From assembly GCF_016920785.2 (NCBI RefSeq), contig NW_024609839.1, forward strand, positions 10,628,196-10,692,195: 64,000 nt of DNA. The letters run 5' to 3'. Shown here piece after piece: positions 45,327 to 55,981 of this stretch (position 1 is its first letter; each line of letters opens with the position of its first letter). The stretch comes from Ixodes scapularis (Eukaryota; Arthropoda; Arachnida; Ixodida; Ixodidae). The translations under genes and the position numbers were made by a program. The notes under the pieces were generated by a model that was given only the letters and a program-made list of their open reading frames with translations, did not search any database and was not told the origin of the DNA.

Positions 45327-48300
45327 ATGTCTACCAAGCTGACGAAGCTTCGGACGACGATGACATGTCCAGAAGTTCTGACGGTGATTAAGTTTTTGGC
45401 ATCGCCCCGTGATTTAGCTGAGAGTGATGTAAATAAAGGTTTGTTTCTTTTGCCCAAAATTTCCCCCGTTTTTAAAAATAAAAAAAAGGTCGACATATAT
45501 TTGAACTATTTATTTTTTTTATTTTCGGTGGGTCCAACAAATAGGCTTCGACCTATTTTCGAGTAAATATGTTAACTTTAATTTTTATTTTGGGTTACGT
45601 CGGACGTAACTCGAATGCTTGACAGTTACGTTGGGCGTAACTTTAATTTTTATTTCGAGTTCCGTCGGACGTAACGTTAGACACTGCGTTAAACTTAAGC
45701 AAAATAGGGGCTGCTGGTTTATCATATAAACCAACCATTTGTGTATGATTAAAGCGCATCACTGGCCTAAAAGAAATACTGCCATCCTATAGGAATGTAG
45801 CGCTTCATATAAATTTGTTAATTTTTACTTTTAGTCCCTGCCCCACCAGATACAACATCTGACCTAAAGCAGTGTTCCGGATCTCCTTCCAAGACCTCAG
45901 GCGGGTCGTCATTCAATCCAGGAGTCGGCGGCGTCTCATGGGCGTGTTGCTGGTGCTTCTTACTGGATGGTGCTACCGAGGGAAAAGTGGTCGTGCTTGG
46001 GAAAGGCAAGTATGGCCGCCGTAAGTATAGATATTGTTTTTACCTTTGCTCGAATCCACCTTTAAGTAATGCACAGTTCGCATGTGTGCATCTCTCAATG
46101 CTTCTACAGTCGGCTGTTAATATTTGGAGTGCTCCAACTCTGTCAGCGCTAGTGTCTCTAGATCATGCAAATGGGATGCAGCAATAAACCACATATGCTC
46201 TCGCAACAAACAGCGCTGTGCCGAAACACTGTGGAATTTACTCTAGCTTAATAATGCAGCACAAAATAGTTGACGCCAAGTATAACTGCTTTTGTGACTC
46301 CGTTTTACCAAAAGCTCTGCCGAAACAAACTTGCCGCCTTATAGGTAGTGCAAAAGAACCTCGGTGTGCCTAACCTGGAGAAGGACATTTTTTTTCATAG
46401 GTCAGTTTTTTCTTAAAGCAATACCTTCAGCCTCCTTGAAATGTTAACATCATGTGACACTCAGAAGAACAGTAAACCCCTTAATGTTGGCGACCCTTTA
46501 ATTTTCGTGGCCTGTAATTTTGCGGAATTCAGTGGCTGTGATTATGTCCTCTGTGACCGATTCGAGAAGAAATAGGGGCCACCAAGATAAGCGGGTTTTA
46601 CTGTACATCGGAGGAGAGAGGAAGTCACTTTTGTTTGTATGCAAGAGTAAAACCAACAAAAACAATCATGGTGTCGACACTTTGTGAGCCTATCTGTGTC
46701 TATTGAATGATATCAATTTTGTTTTAGTTCGTTAAACATTGTTGCCTGTACACTGTGGGATGTCGTCTTCAACAGGAGCAGTGGTTTTCCTCTGAAGCAG
46801 GCAGCATGGACGCGTGCCGCAGCACAACATAGTTCATTTGCAGGTGGTACCGCAGTTTGAAGGATGGTTCGCACAATATCGGGGAATCGCAATTCAATGT
46901 TCTACCTCGGGCGTAGACAAGATTTGCTCATTCTAAATCATTTTGTCTACAAATCGGGAACTTGCAACGAATGTACCCGCATGGTTGGAAGGGCCAGACA
47001 AGCCTTGTGAGTGCTTCGTTGTCTAGCCTCTCAGTCCTGAACCTACTCACGTACCATATGTGTAGATGTTACGATAGGTGGGAGCACTTACTTGGAAAAT
47101 GGTGAATGGCAACTGTTGTTATCTTTAAGGTGGACTGCATATTTGCAGTACTTTTCCTCACTTAAAAATATGTCTTACTAAAAATATGTAGTATAGCCGA
47201 TGACAAAAAGAGAATGGCTGGGCGTCCTCCAGCACGTGCTTGTGCTTTTCACCCCGCTTTGGACAGATGTGCTCGCTCCAGGCTCATCAGGCGCTGAAAC
47301 GTCATCGAAGGCAGCAGACGGGCTGGAGGTGGAACAACGGAGACTTCTCCCTGCCTTTCTGATGGTGTCAGTGAGCGTGTACTTCTATATTCTAACTTAG
47401 CTTAACCTGCACAGAGCTGAGTAGAATAGGCTTGGCAAGTGCCCTTATTGCATATGCATTTGTACAGCTGAGGCACTTTCTAAATCAAGAACATTGTGTA
47501 CCTTACCTTCAAAAACACATCATTTTGGGGGTGCAAAAGGAATTCTAAGGCATATTTTTGTTTGTATTGTCCTATTACGCATCGACTCCTTCAACTTAAT
47601 GCAGAGTCGACCCAGCCTCTTGAAAAATTTAATGCTTGCCAGGTAATTGTTTTGCATTTAGTTGATATATCAGTATTCAGTTAGGTATCCCAAGTCATTA
47701 GTCGTTGAGGTGGAGTCTCTCTGTAAGTCAATCATGTTTAACATTCATAGAAATGCTTGTCAAATAATGGCACTGTCGAGGATATCTATTCGGCTCGGAA
47801 CAATCGCTTTGCACAAGCTGATCGTGTGGTTACAGGCAGCAAACATCCCGGTTGGAACGTCCTATTTCGCAATGTAGCTGCAGACTAGGTGAGGGCCCCA
47901 CTCATAAACGTCTATACTTTTAGTCTCTTTAAGCTGGACCACTTTTGACACTACAAGCCATTGCAGCTAAAACAGCATGACACATGATTATAAGCTAGAC
48001 GTACCATGGCGTCCAACTAGAAGGTCACATGGCTTGCTTTGTGCACTGAATTTGCAAGGATGGCTTGAAGCTTCTGTCGTGGTTAACTTTAAGCTGAGAT
48101 ACTTTAAAATAATGCTCTCAGTTTTTAGTGTTGCCCGGCATGGTTAACAAGTTGGTGATATAGCGCTGCATTGAAAAGTCTGTGCATTCATGACTGTATC
48201 ACCTTATGAATGCATACGAGCTATTAAACTCTTCGTTTTTCAGAGAAATGAAATGCACTTTGCTTCCAATTGCACCCGCTTCTGTAACTTCATGGTATGA

Positions 48301-48428
48301 AGCACCTTACGGCTGCAAGCTCTGACCGATCTTGTTCTCTGGTCTGCGCAGGCCCATATCAGGGAGTCGCTCCGAGAGCCTCACCAAAGTTTCCTGCCCG
48401 TGGTCGTTCTAAATTTTTTTTGTTGTAG
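45327..48428 (+). CDS. Hypothetical 124-aa protein, three exons (predicted)
   Basis: Three exon candidates keep one reading frame: 45327-45438, 45835-46020 and 48352-48428, total 375 bases ending in TAG. Junctions are AAAG|GTTTGT, then TTACTTTTAG|TCC, GGCCGCC|GTAAGT, and GTCTGCGCAG|GCC. Exon 1 starts MSTKLTKLRTTMTCPEVL and contains ASPRDLAESD. Exon 2 is Ser/Gly/Pro-rich (GSPSKTSGGSS) with a Cys/Trp cluster WACCWCFLL and a basic end GKGKYGR. Exon 3 is basic (PRASPKFPARGRSKF). No family was recognised and no transposon boundary surrounds it. The agreement of phases across three junctions is the main support. The first donor is weak and the stop abuts a possible fourth donor (TAG|GTATGC). A long noncoding RNA with chance open exons is the alternative. 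Confidence 0.3.
45573..45677 (+). repeat. 65-bp tandem duplication in putative intron 1
   Basis: TAACTTTAATTTTTATTT recurs 65 bases apart. Each is followed by a GTYRCGTCGGACGTAAC-like word. Confidence 0.8.
46021..48351. other. Putative intron 2
   Basis: It is A+T-rich with no repeat element recognised. A 66-codon open frame at 47200-47400 has no known motif. Strong donor and acceptor sequences bound the interval. Confidence 0.35.
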
Positions 48429-49165
48429 GTATGCATCCTTTCTGTCTTTCCCTTAATTGTACTCAAACGTCTTCTTTTCATTGTCGCCGATTTGCCTCAA
48501 AATTGGTTAAGCACACAAATGGACGCTGTACAACTGTATTATACATATTTTGTTCAAGGTAACTTTTCTTTGCCACAGTTACAGATTTTTTTTATGAAGG
48601 TTAGTCTTTTTTGTTTTTATTTACAAATTTATGTGAGTTTCCATGGGCAACACTAAAACGTTATGCCAGGAGCAAGGAGTTCACTGCTGTAATTTGTTCT
48701 CAACTGATTGCAAGAAATTTCGTTAATGTCGTGAAACCTCCTTCCAGCGCTTGCTTTGCAGCATAAAAAAAATTATACATAGGACATACTCTGTTTTTTA
48801 AACTGCTTGCTCAATCTGCAGGTCTGCCTGCCATAGATGTCGTGCTACTGGAGAGCAGGCAAATTCGATTGCTGGTTTTGCCATTGCTTTTTTTTTTTTT
48901 TTAGCCGTTGTCTTAGTAGTTCTTGCAAATTTAGAGATTTTCCTAAAAAGCAAGCCGGGAAGAATATTTAGTTTAGTTAGGTAGCTGAAAGTAATGATTT
49001 AGTACCCCTTTGTCAGTAAAATAGATACTGTGTGCCGCTGTTAGTGTCAAGCCGAGATCCACGCTTTTTTGGCATTTTGCTCAGAGTAGTACCCATTCTT
49101 ATTCGTTAGCCTCTTGGTGTGCCAACTAAACTCTTTGTATACAGACACCTGCCCTCTGCTGGTAC

Positions 49166-49245
49166 ACTCTACCCTCATGTTCAGCGAGTGTATGAACTGG
49201 AGTTGTATCCACAGTCGACACTCGCTGAGCACGAGGGTAGGAAAA
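49166..49245. repeat. Imperfect hairpin, 22-bp arms
   Basis: TACCCTCATGTTCAGCGAGT pairs with CACTCGCTGAGCACGAGGGT across a loop of about 35 bases. Flanking CTCTGCTG and CAGCAGAG also pair. It could be a small transcribed hairpin. Confidence 0.65.
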
Positions 49246-49329
49246 TCTTTCCATTGCAGCAGAGCCATATATGGGGAGAGTCTGGCAGTCTATGATTTCG
49301 CTGCCGTAACGTCTTCCTTCCGAGTGAGC

Positions 49330-49425
49330 TGATCAGCCCGCGGCACAGAGCAAGAGGCGTGAGCGCATGCGCGTGAACTCTAGGCTGCTCCCAGCTGAGC
49401 GGGGAGGGCCGCCATTTTCATTCAT
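49330..49425. promoter_or_regulatory. Promoter-like cluster: NRF1 and YY1 motifs
   Basis: GCGCATGCGC (49363) is a perfect palindromic NRF1 core. GCCGCCATTTT (49408) is a YY1-type site. Both lie in locally CG-rich DNA within a putative intron. Such clusters mark housekeeping promoters in animals, but no matching gene start was identified. Confidence 0.3.
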
Positions 49426-50044
49426 TCGCCCGGCATGGGATCGATATTCAAATTTCGGTTCTTTCCTTTTATTTGGCAGGCTCTGGCAATAAAATGATAT
49501 AGTGTTATTCCTCGGTGGCTTAAAAACCTAAAAAAAGAAGTTCCTCTATGTTTGAACGCACTTTTATTTAGACAAAAAAAAATAAATAAGCCCGTAGCAG
49601 ACGACTCATAGCCTCAACAGTGCTCCGTGCCGACAGCTTTGCGTCAAAATGGCGGTCATCTCTTTGCCTCTTTGCTGCCTTCTCTATCCCTCCTTCGGCG
49701 TTCTCCTCCCTTTCCTCCTCTCCGGCGCCTTCGTTGCCACACCCGCTGGCTAAACTCTCCCACTATACGGCTTTGCATTGCAGTAGTAGTTTTATTTGTA
49801 GTCTTTACAGTTGAATGTGAATATTTGACAGAAGTCTCTCAGGTTGGGGCGAAAGGGGGTTAAATGAATGCATTTGATCATTCGCCTAAATTCGGTACCC
49901 ATCATTTTAACGCCTACGTAGCCTTGTCCTGGTGGGTGACTATGACTAAAATAAGAGGATCTATGTGCTGATCACGAAAGAATATGCTAGCCATTCTAAT
50001 GTAGCTCTGCCAAGTACTTGATTGTGATTTGTTTTTATTTTCAG

Positions 50045-50227
50045 CTACTTTTAGTGCCTCGAGATCTGGAGATCCTAGTGGCCACAAGCTTGGACTCAAT
50101 CTTTTTCTGTGGTCTGGCCAGGACCATGGGGGAGGTAATCCCAGCAACAAGAGCATTGCAGTATCTCCCTGCCTGTGACTTTCGATCAGCGTCACGACAG
50201 GGGAGTCCTCGTGCCACCAGGCGTTAG
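50045..50227 (+). other. Exon candidate, 183 bp
   Basis: It is preceded by GTTTTTATTTTCAG and followed by TTAG|GTATGC. One frame is fully open until a stop at the 3' edge (ATRALQYLPACDFRSASRQG). Another frame is Gly/Ser-rich (SGQDHGGGNPSNKS) and closes earlier. It may be a 3' untranslated or alternative exon of the gene predicted at 45.3-48.4 kb. Confidence 0.3.
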
Positions 50228-50868
50228 GTATGCCACTTGAAATAAGCATTTTTCTTACCTATTAATAGAACAGCAAAAGCACTACTAAGCCTAAAATGCA
50301 AAAAAAAACATATTCAAATCTTGGGTTGGATGAAATTCCAATTACAAAAAGGAGTCTGCAGACATGATTATCATGTGAACTTAAAGCCCGCAGATGTAGG
50401 TTCGACGGTGTCACAGAAATAACTTCTCGCAGATCGCCTTGCTCGTGCTATACCCAAACAAATTCTTAAAATAATCATTGTGTTTCGTTGGTGTCATCAA
50501 TCTTATGTCCCTACCACACCCACCAGTCGGGACATGTGAAATATAGAAAAACAGGAACTTGCACATTGTCAGCTCTGCAAAGATTTATATAGTAAACAGA
50601 GCATAGCACGTTCAGCTTAAGAAAAAAATTTAGTGCAGGCCTATATTCATGGTTCACATATGTGTGATTGCTCTTTATAATGAAGTGAAAACTGCTTAAG
50701 TTGTGGCCCACTACAGGCTTTCCATTAGTGTTAAAAAGTGCGGTAGAAAACATGATTGAGCTTGGAAGACGGGGACATAGGAAGGACAGACACAACAGAG
50801 CGCTAACTTTCAACTGATTTAATTCAAGAACCTCAGCGTAGAAACGGACTGTGTCACCGCACCACATC

Positions 50869-51064
50869 TCAACCAATCCGTGACCCTGCCACGGACCGCA
50901 AGTACGCCAACTCCTTATCCGCCAAGTCAATTGACGCCACACTGACACAACTTGTGCTGGAACTATTTATAGTGTCAGCCTCCATAATCTCGCTAACAGT
51001 CCTATCTTTGTGCCTCTCAAGAGCAGTAGACGAAGCAAATAATGGTTTGCACCCGCAGTCATGA
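50869..51064 (-). pseudogene. Penelope-like polyprotein C-terminal fragment (left arm)
   Basis: On the minus strand it reads CGCKPLFASSTALERHKDRT, then EIMEADTINSS, CVSVASIDLADKELAYLRS. The E-A-x-x-I region followed by CVS-x-x-S-I-x-L-x-D-x-E-x-x-x-L is how the GIY-YIG endonuclease of Penelope-like elements ends. Reverse transcriptase and the GIY-YIG motif itself are missing. The fragment is truncated at the centre of the inverted repeat and cannot be functional. Confidence 0.65.
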
Positions 51065-51079
51065 CAGTGACACGACAGA

Positions 51080-51275
51080 TCATGACTGCGAGTGCAAACC
51101 ATTATTTGCTCAGTCTACTGTTCTTGCTAGGCACAAAGATATGACTGTTAGAGAGATTATGGAGGCTGATGCTATAAATAGTTCCGGCATGTGTTGTGTC
51201 AGTGTGGCGTCAATTGACTTGGCGGATAAGGAGTTGGCGTACTTGCGGTCCGTGGCAGGGCCACGGATTGGTTGA
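51080..51275 (+). pseudogene. Penelope-like polyprotein C-terminal fragment (right arm)
   Basis: On the plus strand it reads CECKPLFAQSTVLARHKDMT, then EIMEADAINSS and CVSVASIDLADKELAYLRS. It corresponds to the left arm with about ten residue changes. The two copies have therefore diverged since they arose or come from different source copies. Confidence 0.65.
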
Positions 51276-51400
51276 GATGTGGTGCGGTGACGCATTGTGT
51301 TTCTACGCTGAGGTTCTTGAATTAAATCAGTTGAAAGTTAGCACTCTGTGGTGTCTGTCCTTCTTATGTCCCCGTCTTCAAAGCACAATCATGTTTTCTA

Positions 51401-52895
51401 ACGTAGTCAGCACTTGTTAAAAAGTGCTCTTGTGTTTTAAGCAGCTCGTACCAAATATTTTCTTGAAATACATTGGTTCATGCAAATTATTATGTAGATG
51501 TTGGCAGACAGTCATGGTGAGGCCAATCTTTAATGCCAAGTGGTCCACTTATTCAGAGTTAATTGAGTTTGTAAATATTGTAGGTCGCAAATTAAATTTT
51601 TATGGTACGCAATGGGCACAATCATCCGTAATGACTAGCTCTACCTAGGGGAACTTCATACGTTTACTACGGCAAGATGGTTTCGAAAAACAAAGTATTT
51701 AGTTTATTCAACTCCTGCACTAACCTTGTCTTTAGAAACTTTTTATATTCTTTGCGATGCTGAGATAAGATTCTGGAAATAGTTTTTCTAGAACTACTCT
51801 AGATATTTCCAGTTCATCATTTTTCTCGCAAAGCATTCGAGAGAGCCAAACCCTGTAATGTACGGAGGGAACTCACAGAATGATGCGACTGACAGTTTGG
51901 AACATTCGGCACTGTAACAGTAATAATGACATGTCACTTATGTAATGCTCATTATCGCAGATCAAACTGCTTTTTCCGTCTACACTCATTTTCAGTAGAC
52001 TCATTCAGCGAACTCCCACCTGAGACTGCAGCGCTGGGTTCTGCAAAGTAATTTGAATGAATATAGATGCAACAGGTTTCTTTGAGCGTGCATCTAACAC
52101 ACATTCTTCATATTGAATCTGCTAACTGTATTCATGACCATGTCCATAATTGTATCCACATTCCAGCTTATTTTTATTTTGACATTTGAGTTTTCTTCAG
52201 TACTTTTCTCAACATCTGTGCTTGCTGAGCCGTACTCAAGTCCATACATCTTGTCTTTCGCTATTACATTAATATATAAAACTGTTGATGCCAAGTGAGA
52301 ATTCAAGGTACCGAATCTGTCGTGCGAGCTAAATAAGAACCAATAAAAAGCTCTACAAAGGAAATTTTGTTAAAGGATGCTGTATGAGCATTAGAATAGT
52401 ACATGCCATGCTAAAAAAAAATACAAATTCTTGTTAGGTATGCGAGGATGACAGTGCTGTGCTGTTTCTGATGTGTCACAAAAAAAAAAGAAATCAGTGC
52501 CATACAGTGTTCCTTATGGAAGTACAAACTGTTGAATTCGAAGCCCAGAAGTTTTATTCAAGAATGTTCCTCAATACAAATGTATTTAGAGATCTGAGCT
52601 ACTGACTCATACATGACTATGTGGCAAACATTCATTTTCATGTGGATTATAGTTTACAAGGTCTAGTCTGCATTGATTTATTGCATTCATGCTGAAACTG
52701 GGAGGGGTTCTCTGGGTATGAATAAAGAGATAAACATTTCTTGAAATCAAAACATTTGAGAACGGACAAAAGGAAGGATCTGAGAACGGTATCTTAGATT
52801 CTCTTCTTTTTCTTACAGTATCTCTAATGTTCACTTTATTTCACCTGATGCATTTAGTTTTTAGCGCAGCTCTTAGCACCCGTTTCCGCGTTTTG
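51401..52895. other. No supported gene; putative intron
   Basis: A+T-rich DNA without recognisable repeats or coding motifs. Confidence 0.4.
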
Positions 52896-52899
52896 CGGC

Positions 52900-53180
52900 G
52901 TCGCTGTCGGCGTAACCGCCCAACTAAACTTGGCAGGAAATTGAATTAATGTTGTGGTCATGTGACGTTAATATTTCCGCTAAGTCTAGCTGAGAAACTG
53001 AATTTTTTTATGGATGACGTGACACGGTCATGCGACGTCATTTTCCCCGCTACTTTTAGCGGAAAAACTGCATTTGTGTTGAGGTCATGTGACATCAATT
53101 TCTGCGCTAAATTTAGGGGGAAACTTAACCAGCTAAATTTAGTGGGGAAATTTTCCCGCTAAATTCAGGGAAATTTCCCG
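52900..53180 (+). repeat. 57-70 bp degenerate minisatellite
   Basis: GGTCATGTGACGTTAAT-like words start at 52956, 53026 and 53083. Each is followed by a CCGCTAARTTTAGCGGAAA-like palindromic core and GAAACTGAATTT. The right end breaks down into short CCCGCTAAAT repeats, and a purine-rich GAGGAGG run follows at 53186-53228. Confidence 0.75.
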
Positions 53181-53333
53181 CTAAATGGGAGGGAGCAGAA
53201 GAGGAGGAGGGGAGGGGGAGGAGGGGCATACCCTCCCATCCTCCTCTTCAAGATCTGTGCTCTAATTTCACGTTACAGAGAATTGTAAACGTCTCATATT
53301 TCATCTCATGTTTATTCAACTTTTATATTGCAG

Positions 53334-53535
53334 GTGCGCTCGCAGCACAAATCTGGGTTGTGCTGATCCTCCACGCACAAGTTAGGAACTCCTGAGTGGC
53401 AAGAGTGGGAGTTTGGTCTGACAGCTCAAGGGACACCATTGTTCAGTATTGAATTTTTAATAATCTTCTTTTGAGCAAAGTTAAGCTTTGCTGCATGCAG
53501 TTCTTGTAAAAATAAATACCTGCAACCAAATTTAC
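53334..53535 (+). other. Terminal exon candidate with poly(A) signal
   Basis: A good acceptor (TTCAACTTTTATATTGCAG) is followed by about 200 bases without a long frame. AATAAA lies at 53511-53516. It would close a plus-strand transcription unit that starts near 44.3 or 45.3 kb. Confidence 0.3.
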
Positions 53536-53648
53536 CAGGTCACGACATTTCGCCTCTGCTCTTAGTGCTCTTGGTGAGCCTCGGATAAGAGCTTACTGGT
53601 GTGCAAACATCATGCTTGTTTGAAACCACTCACTGATGTAGAGACTCG

Positions 53649-53681
53649 CTGACATCCAGCATTCCAATGAAATGCTGGATG
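53649..53681. repeat. Perfect 13-bp-arm hairpin
   Basis: GACATCCAGCATT, a 7-base loop, then AATGCTGGATGTC. It has no T run after it and is probably not a terminator. Confidence 0.85.
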
Positions 53682-53797
53682 TCCACAAGTCTTTCTTGAA
53701 CAATGCAAGCGGGGAAGGAACCATACAATCGTATCGTATTGGGGGACATTCTACAGAGTGTTTTTTTCTATGTTTTACAGATTTTTTTTAAAAAAGC

Positions 53798-55022
53798 CTT
53801 AAAAGCTACATTTACACGGTCTGTGCACGTGAGTTATATGGCCAGGGCGGCATAGTATAAAAGGCTAATTTGTAATGATCCGTCGGCTTATTACAGAGAT
53901 GTGCCAGACTTCTTTCAGAAAACTAGATGGAGGTTCATTCTAGCGTAGTTTTATCCCGCGAATCTGAATATCCCGTTCGTTTTGCTCAAAGATATAACTA
54001 AACGTCAGAAAACACACAAAAACATCCTACCAACAGTGACATCGTAAGAAGACCTTTCGGCCGCCAAGCGCGTGTCGCTTAAGGGCCGCTCGTCCAATCG
54101 CAAGTTTTCTAGGTATATTCTCCGGCATTGGCACCAGTCGTGACACATTTTTCTGCCCTTTTAAAAAATAGCATGTGCGTGCATAGCTTTGATAGGCGCT
54201 GAAGATGCGTGAACAAAGATTTTGAAAGCTGCTCTTGTGACGTCGCTCTCTAGGGAAGTGCTTTCACAGCGCTTTAAAAATGACTATGCAGCCTCGATTA
54301 ATTAAATTAGCAAATAATTTTGATATTTGAGATTCTGGAGGTCGAATGAAGAAGATTTAAGTGTTTTCTCAAATAGAAAACTGCTTCAGCCTCTCTCTAA
54401 GTATAGTATGTTCGTGAAATTTTTAATCAGTTAAAATAGACCCATGGTTCCAATTAGAAACTTGCTAAGCATCATCAAAACACACTAAATCAATTTTCTT
54501 TGTAAAGATATAAGACAAGAGTAGCATTTTATGGCGTTCTAAAAAAAATGGTCAATTTGGACGCGTTTCCAGACTTCGGTTTCTTACCAGAGCGCATCTT
54601 TGCACCTGCGGTCCAGCTGCCCAGTGGCCACAGTGCGAAGCCGCCCCCTCGCCTCCCTCGTAGGATGAAGGGAAGCAAGGCGCACGTGTGTTGCGTGTCT
54701 AAGCCCCTGGGGAACAGGACCGTGGGCGCAGAGATGAGCTCTGATAAGAAACTGAAACCTAGAAACTCATCCAAATAAAGCTTTTTACAGAATGCATAAA
54801 ACGCTACCCCTGCATTATATCCTTCTAAAAAAAACTTGATTTTGTGGTTTTCAATGACTCAGCAAGTTTCTAATTGAAACCATATTTTCATTTTCACTAA
54901 TTAAAAAGTTGATTAACAAATTGTATTTAATTATCTGACTGATCGTTACGACTAGGTCCCTATACTACGTACGCCTGGCCGTATAACTCGCCTGCACAAA
55001 CCGCATTAATTTAGCTTTCACG
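53798..55022. mobile_element. Foldback element, about 1.2 kb
   Basis: Outer arms pair TGTGCACGTGAGTTATATGG with the inverse of the right end (TGTGCAGGCGAGTTATACGG). Pairing continues inward through TAGTATA and GTAAYGATC. A middle pairing joins CCAATTAGAAACTTGCTAAG with its inverse near 54.87 kb. An inner pairing spans 54556-54613 and 54717-54775 (GTTTCTTAYCAGAGC blocks). The whole element is therefore a diverged palindrome with no transposase. The short open frames at its centre on both strands mirror each other and are artefacts. Confidence 0.75.
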
Positions 55023-55135
55023 ACCTTTCTAAACATATATGTAAAGCTTAAAACTAAATCGCCCTGTACAACAGTGAAAAGGCGAAACCAACATGCTGGA
55101 GCCATATGGCTCCACCATGCTGGTATCGCCTTTTT

Positions 55136-55345
55136 GCTGGTATAGTATGTCCCATATTACGTTATGCATGTATGGTTCCGTCCACCTCCATGGTTCCGCC
55201 TTAATCCACTACGCTGGTATAGGATGTCCCATAATACGACACGCTTGTATGGTTCCGCCCACCTGTATCGTTCCGCCTTATTTCACTATACTGGAGCCGC
55301 CTTTTTCGCTTGTATAGGATGTCCCATATTACGGTTACGCTTGTA
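55136..55345 (+). repeat. 77-95 bp degenerate tandem repeat, 2.7 copies
   Basis: TATAGTATGTCCCATATTAC and two relatives start at 55141, 55218 and 55313. They are separated by GGTTCCGYCCACCT and GTTCCGCCTTA words. The array lies just upstream of the transposase exon, in its presumed intron. Confidence 0.8.
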
Positions 55346-55389
55346 TGAGCCTTTTCCGTCATCTTTCCATCATCAATATTTTCCAACAG

Positions 55390-55981
55390 GGTTTCTGCAA
55401 TGAAAAAGGCTACCCTTGCCAGTCTTTTTCATTGCAGCTCTACCGACAAGCAGCCGAGACATGGCCTGTGTCCACTTGGACCGAATAGCTGGTGCGGATA
55501 CCAAAGGGTCGAAGCACTCGGCCAAGGGAAATATGTACACAAAGGAGGACTTCCAGATGATGTGCTCAACAAAGTTAAAACTGTCTACAGTGATCTGTGC
55601 TCTGATGAACTTCTAATGAAGTGCCTGCATGGAAAGACGCAAAATGCTAATGAGTGTTTCAATGGTCTAATATGGCAGCAGGCACCCAAAGAGGTCTACG
55701 TAAGCTTGCCTACCGTAATGTTTGCCTTGCATGATGCTGTGGCAGACTTTAATAATGGCAGTGTAAGCACCCTAGATATCCTGAGGCAAGCTGGCATAGA
55801 ACCAGGGTACTACACGACGAAAGCTTGCATCGCCAGGGATCACCAGCGCATGCAGAATGCTAAACGCAAGTCAGCGGATGGGACAAAACAGGCCAGGAAG
55901 AAAAGACGAGCAGCCACCCGAAGAAAAGGAGACTATAATGCTTCCGCAGAAGGGCCCAGCTATGAATTTGGTGCATTTTAG
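55390..55981 (+). CDS. Mutator-like element transposase, C-terminal exon
   Basis: The frame reads MKKATLASLFHCSSTDKQP, then CPLGPNSWCGYQ, KCLHGKTQNANECFNGLIW, PKEVYVSLPTVMFALHDAV, and a basic tail (NAKRKSADGTKQARKKRRAA). These blocks match the C-terminal part of the Mutator-like transposase family common in tick and other arthropod genomes. CPxGPxSWCxYQ and CLHGKTQNxNExxNxxIW are the landmarks. The catalytic DDE core, which should lie upstream, is absent. The ATG at 55400 aligns with an internal Met of the family, so it is not the true start. TTTTCCAACAG|GG at 55389 is a good acceptor, making this a 3' exon that opens about ten bases earlier. The frame is intact to TAG, and AATAAA follows at 56163. 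It is either the tail of an intron-containing autonomous element or a truncated copy. Confidence 0.8.

Larger units (their letters stand above)
50744..51400. mobile_element. Two Penelope-like element 3' ends in inverted orientation
   Basis: Arms of about 320 bases (50744-51064 and 51080-51400) flank a 15-base spacer. From the outer edges both begin TAGAAAACATGATTG and continue through GAAGACGGGGACATA and TTCAACTGATTTAATTCAAG. Both arms carry the same coding end, transcribed away from the centre. This tail-truncated, inverted pair fits the inverted and partial-tandem insertions typical of Penelope-like elements. Confidence 0.75.

Noticed and set aside
50511..51420. Paired 74-145 codon frames reading VWRQLTWRIRSWRTCGPWQG on both strands
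   Set aside because: They are out-of-frame shadows of the inverted Penelope-like coding tails.
53649..53681. Perfect hairpin as a transcription terminator
   Set aside because: The DNA is eukaryotic and no T run follows, so it is only reported as a small hairpin.
54529..54778. Overlapping open frames of about 80 codons on both strands
   Set aside because: They mirror each other because they lie on the two arms of the foldback element.
55093..55403. Tandem open frames reading repeated GSxHLxGSALxxYxG
   Set aside because: They follow from the 77-95 bp tandem repeat just upstream of the transposase exon and are not a coding exon.
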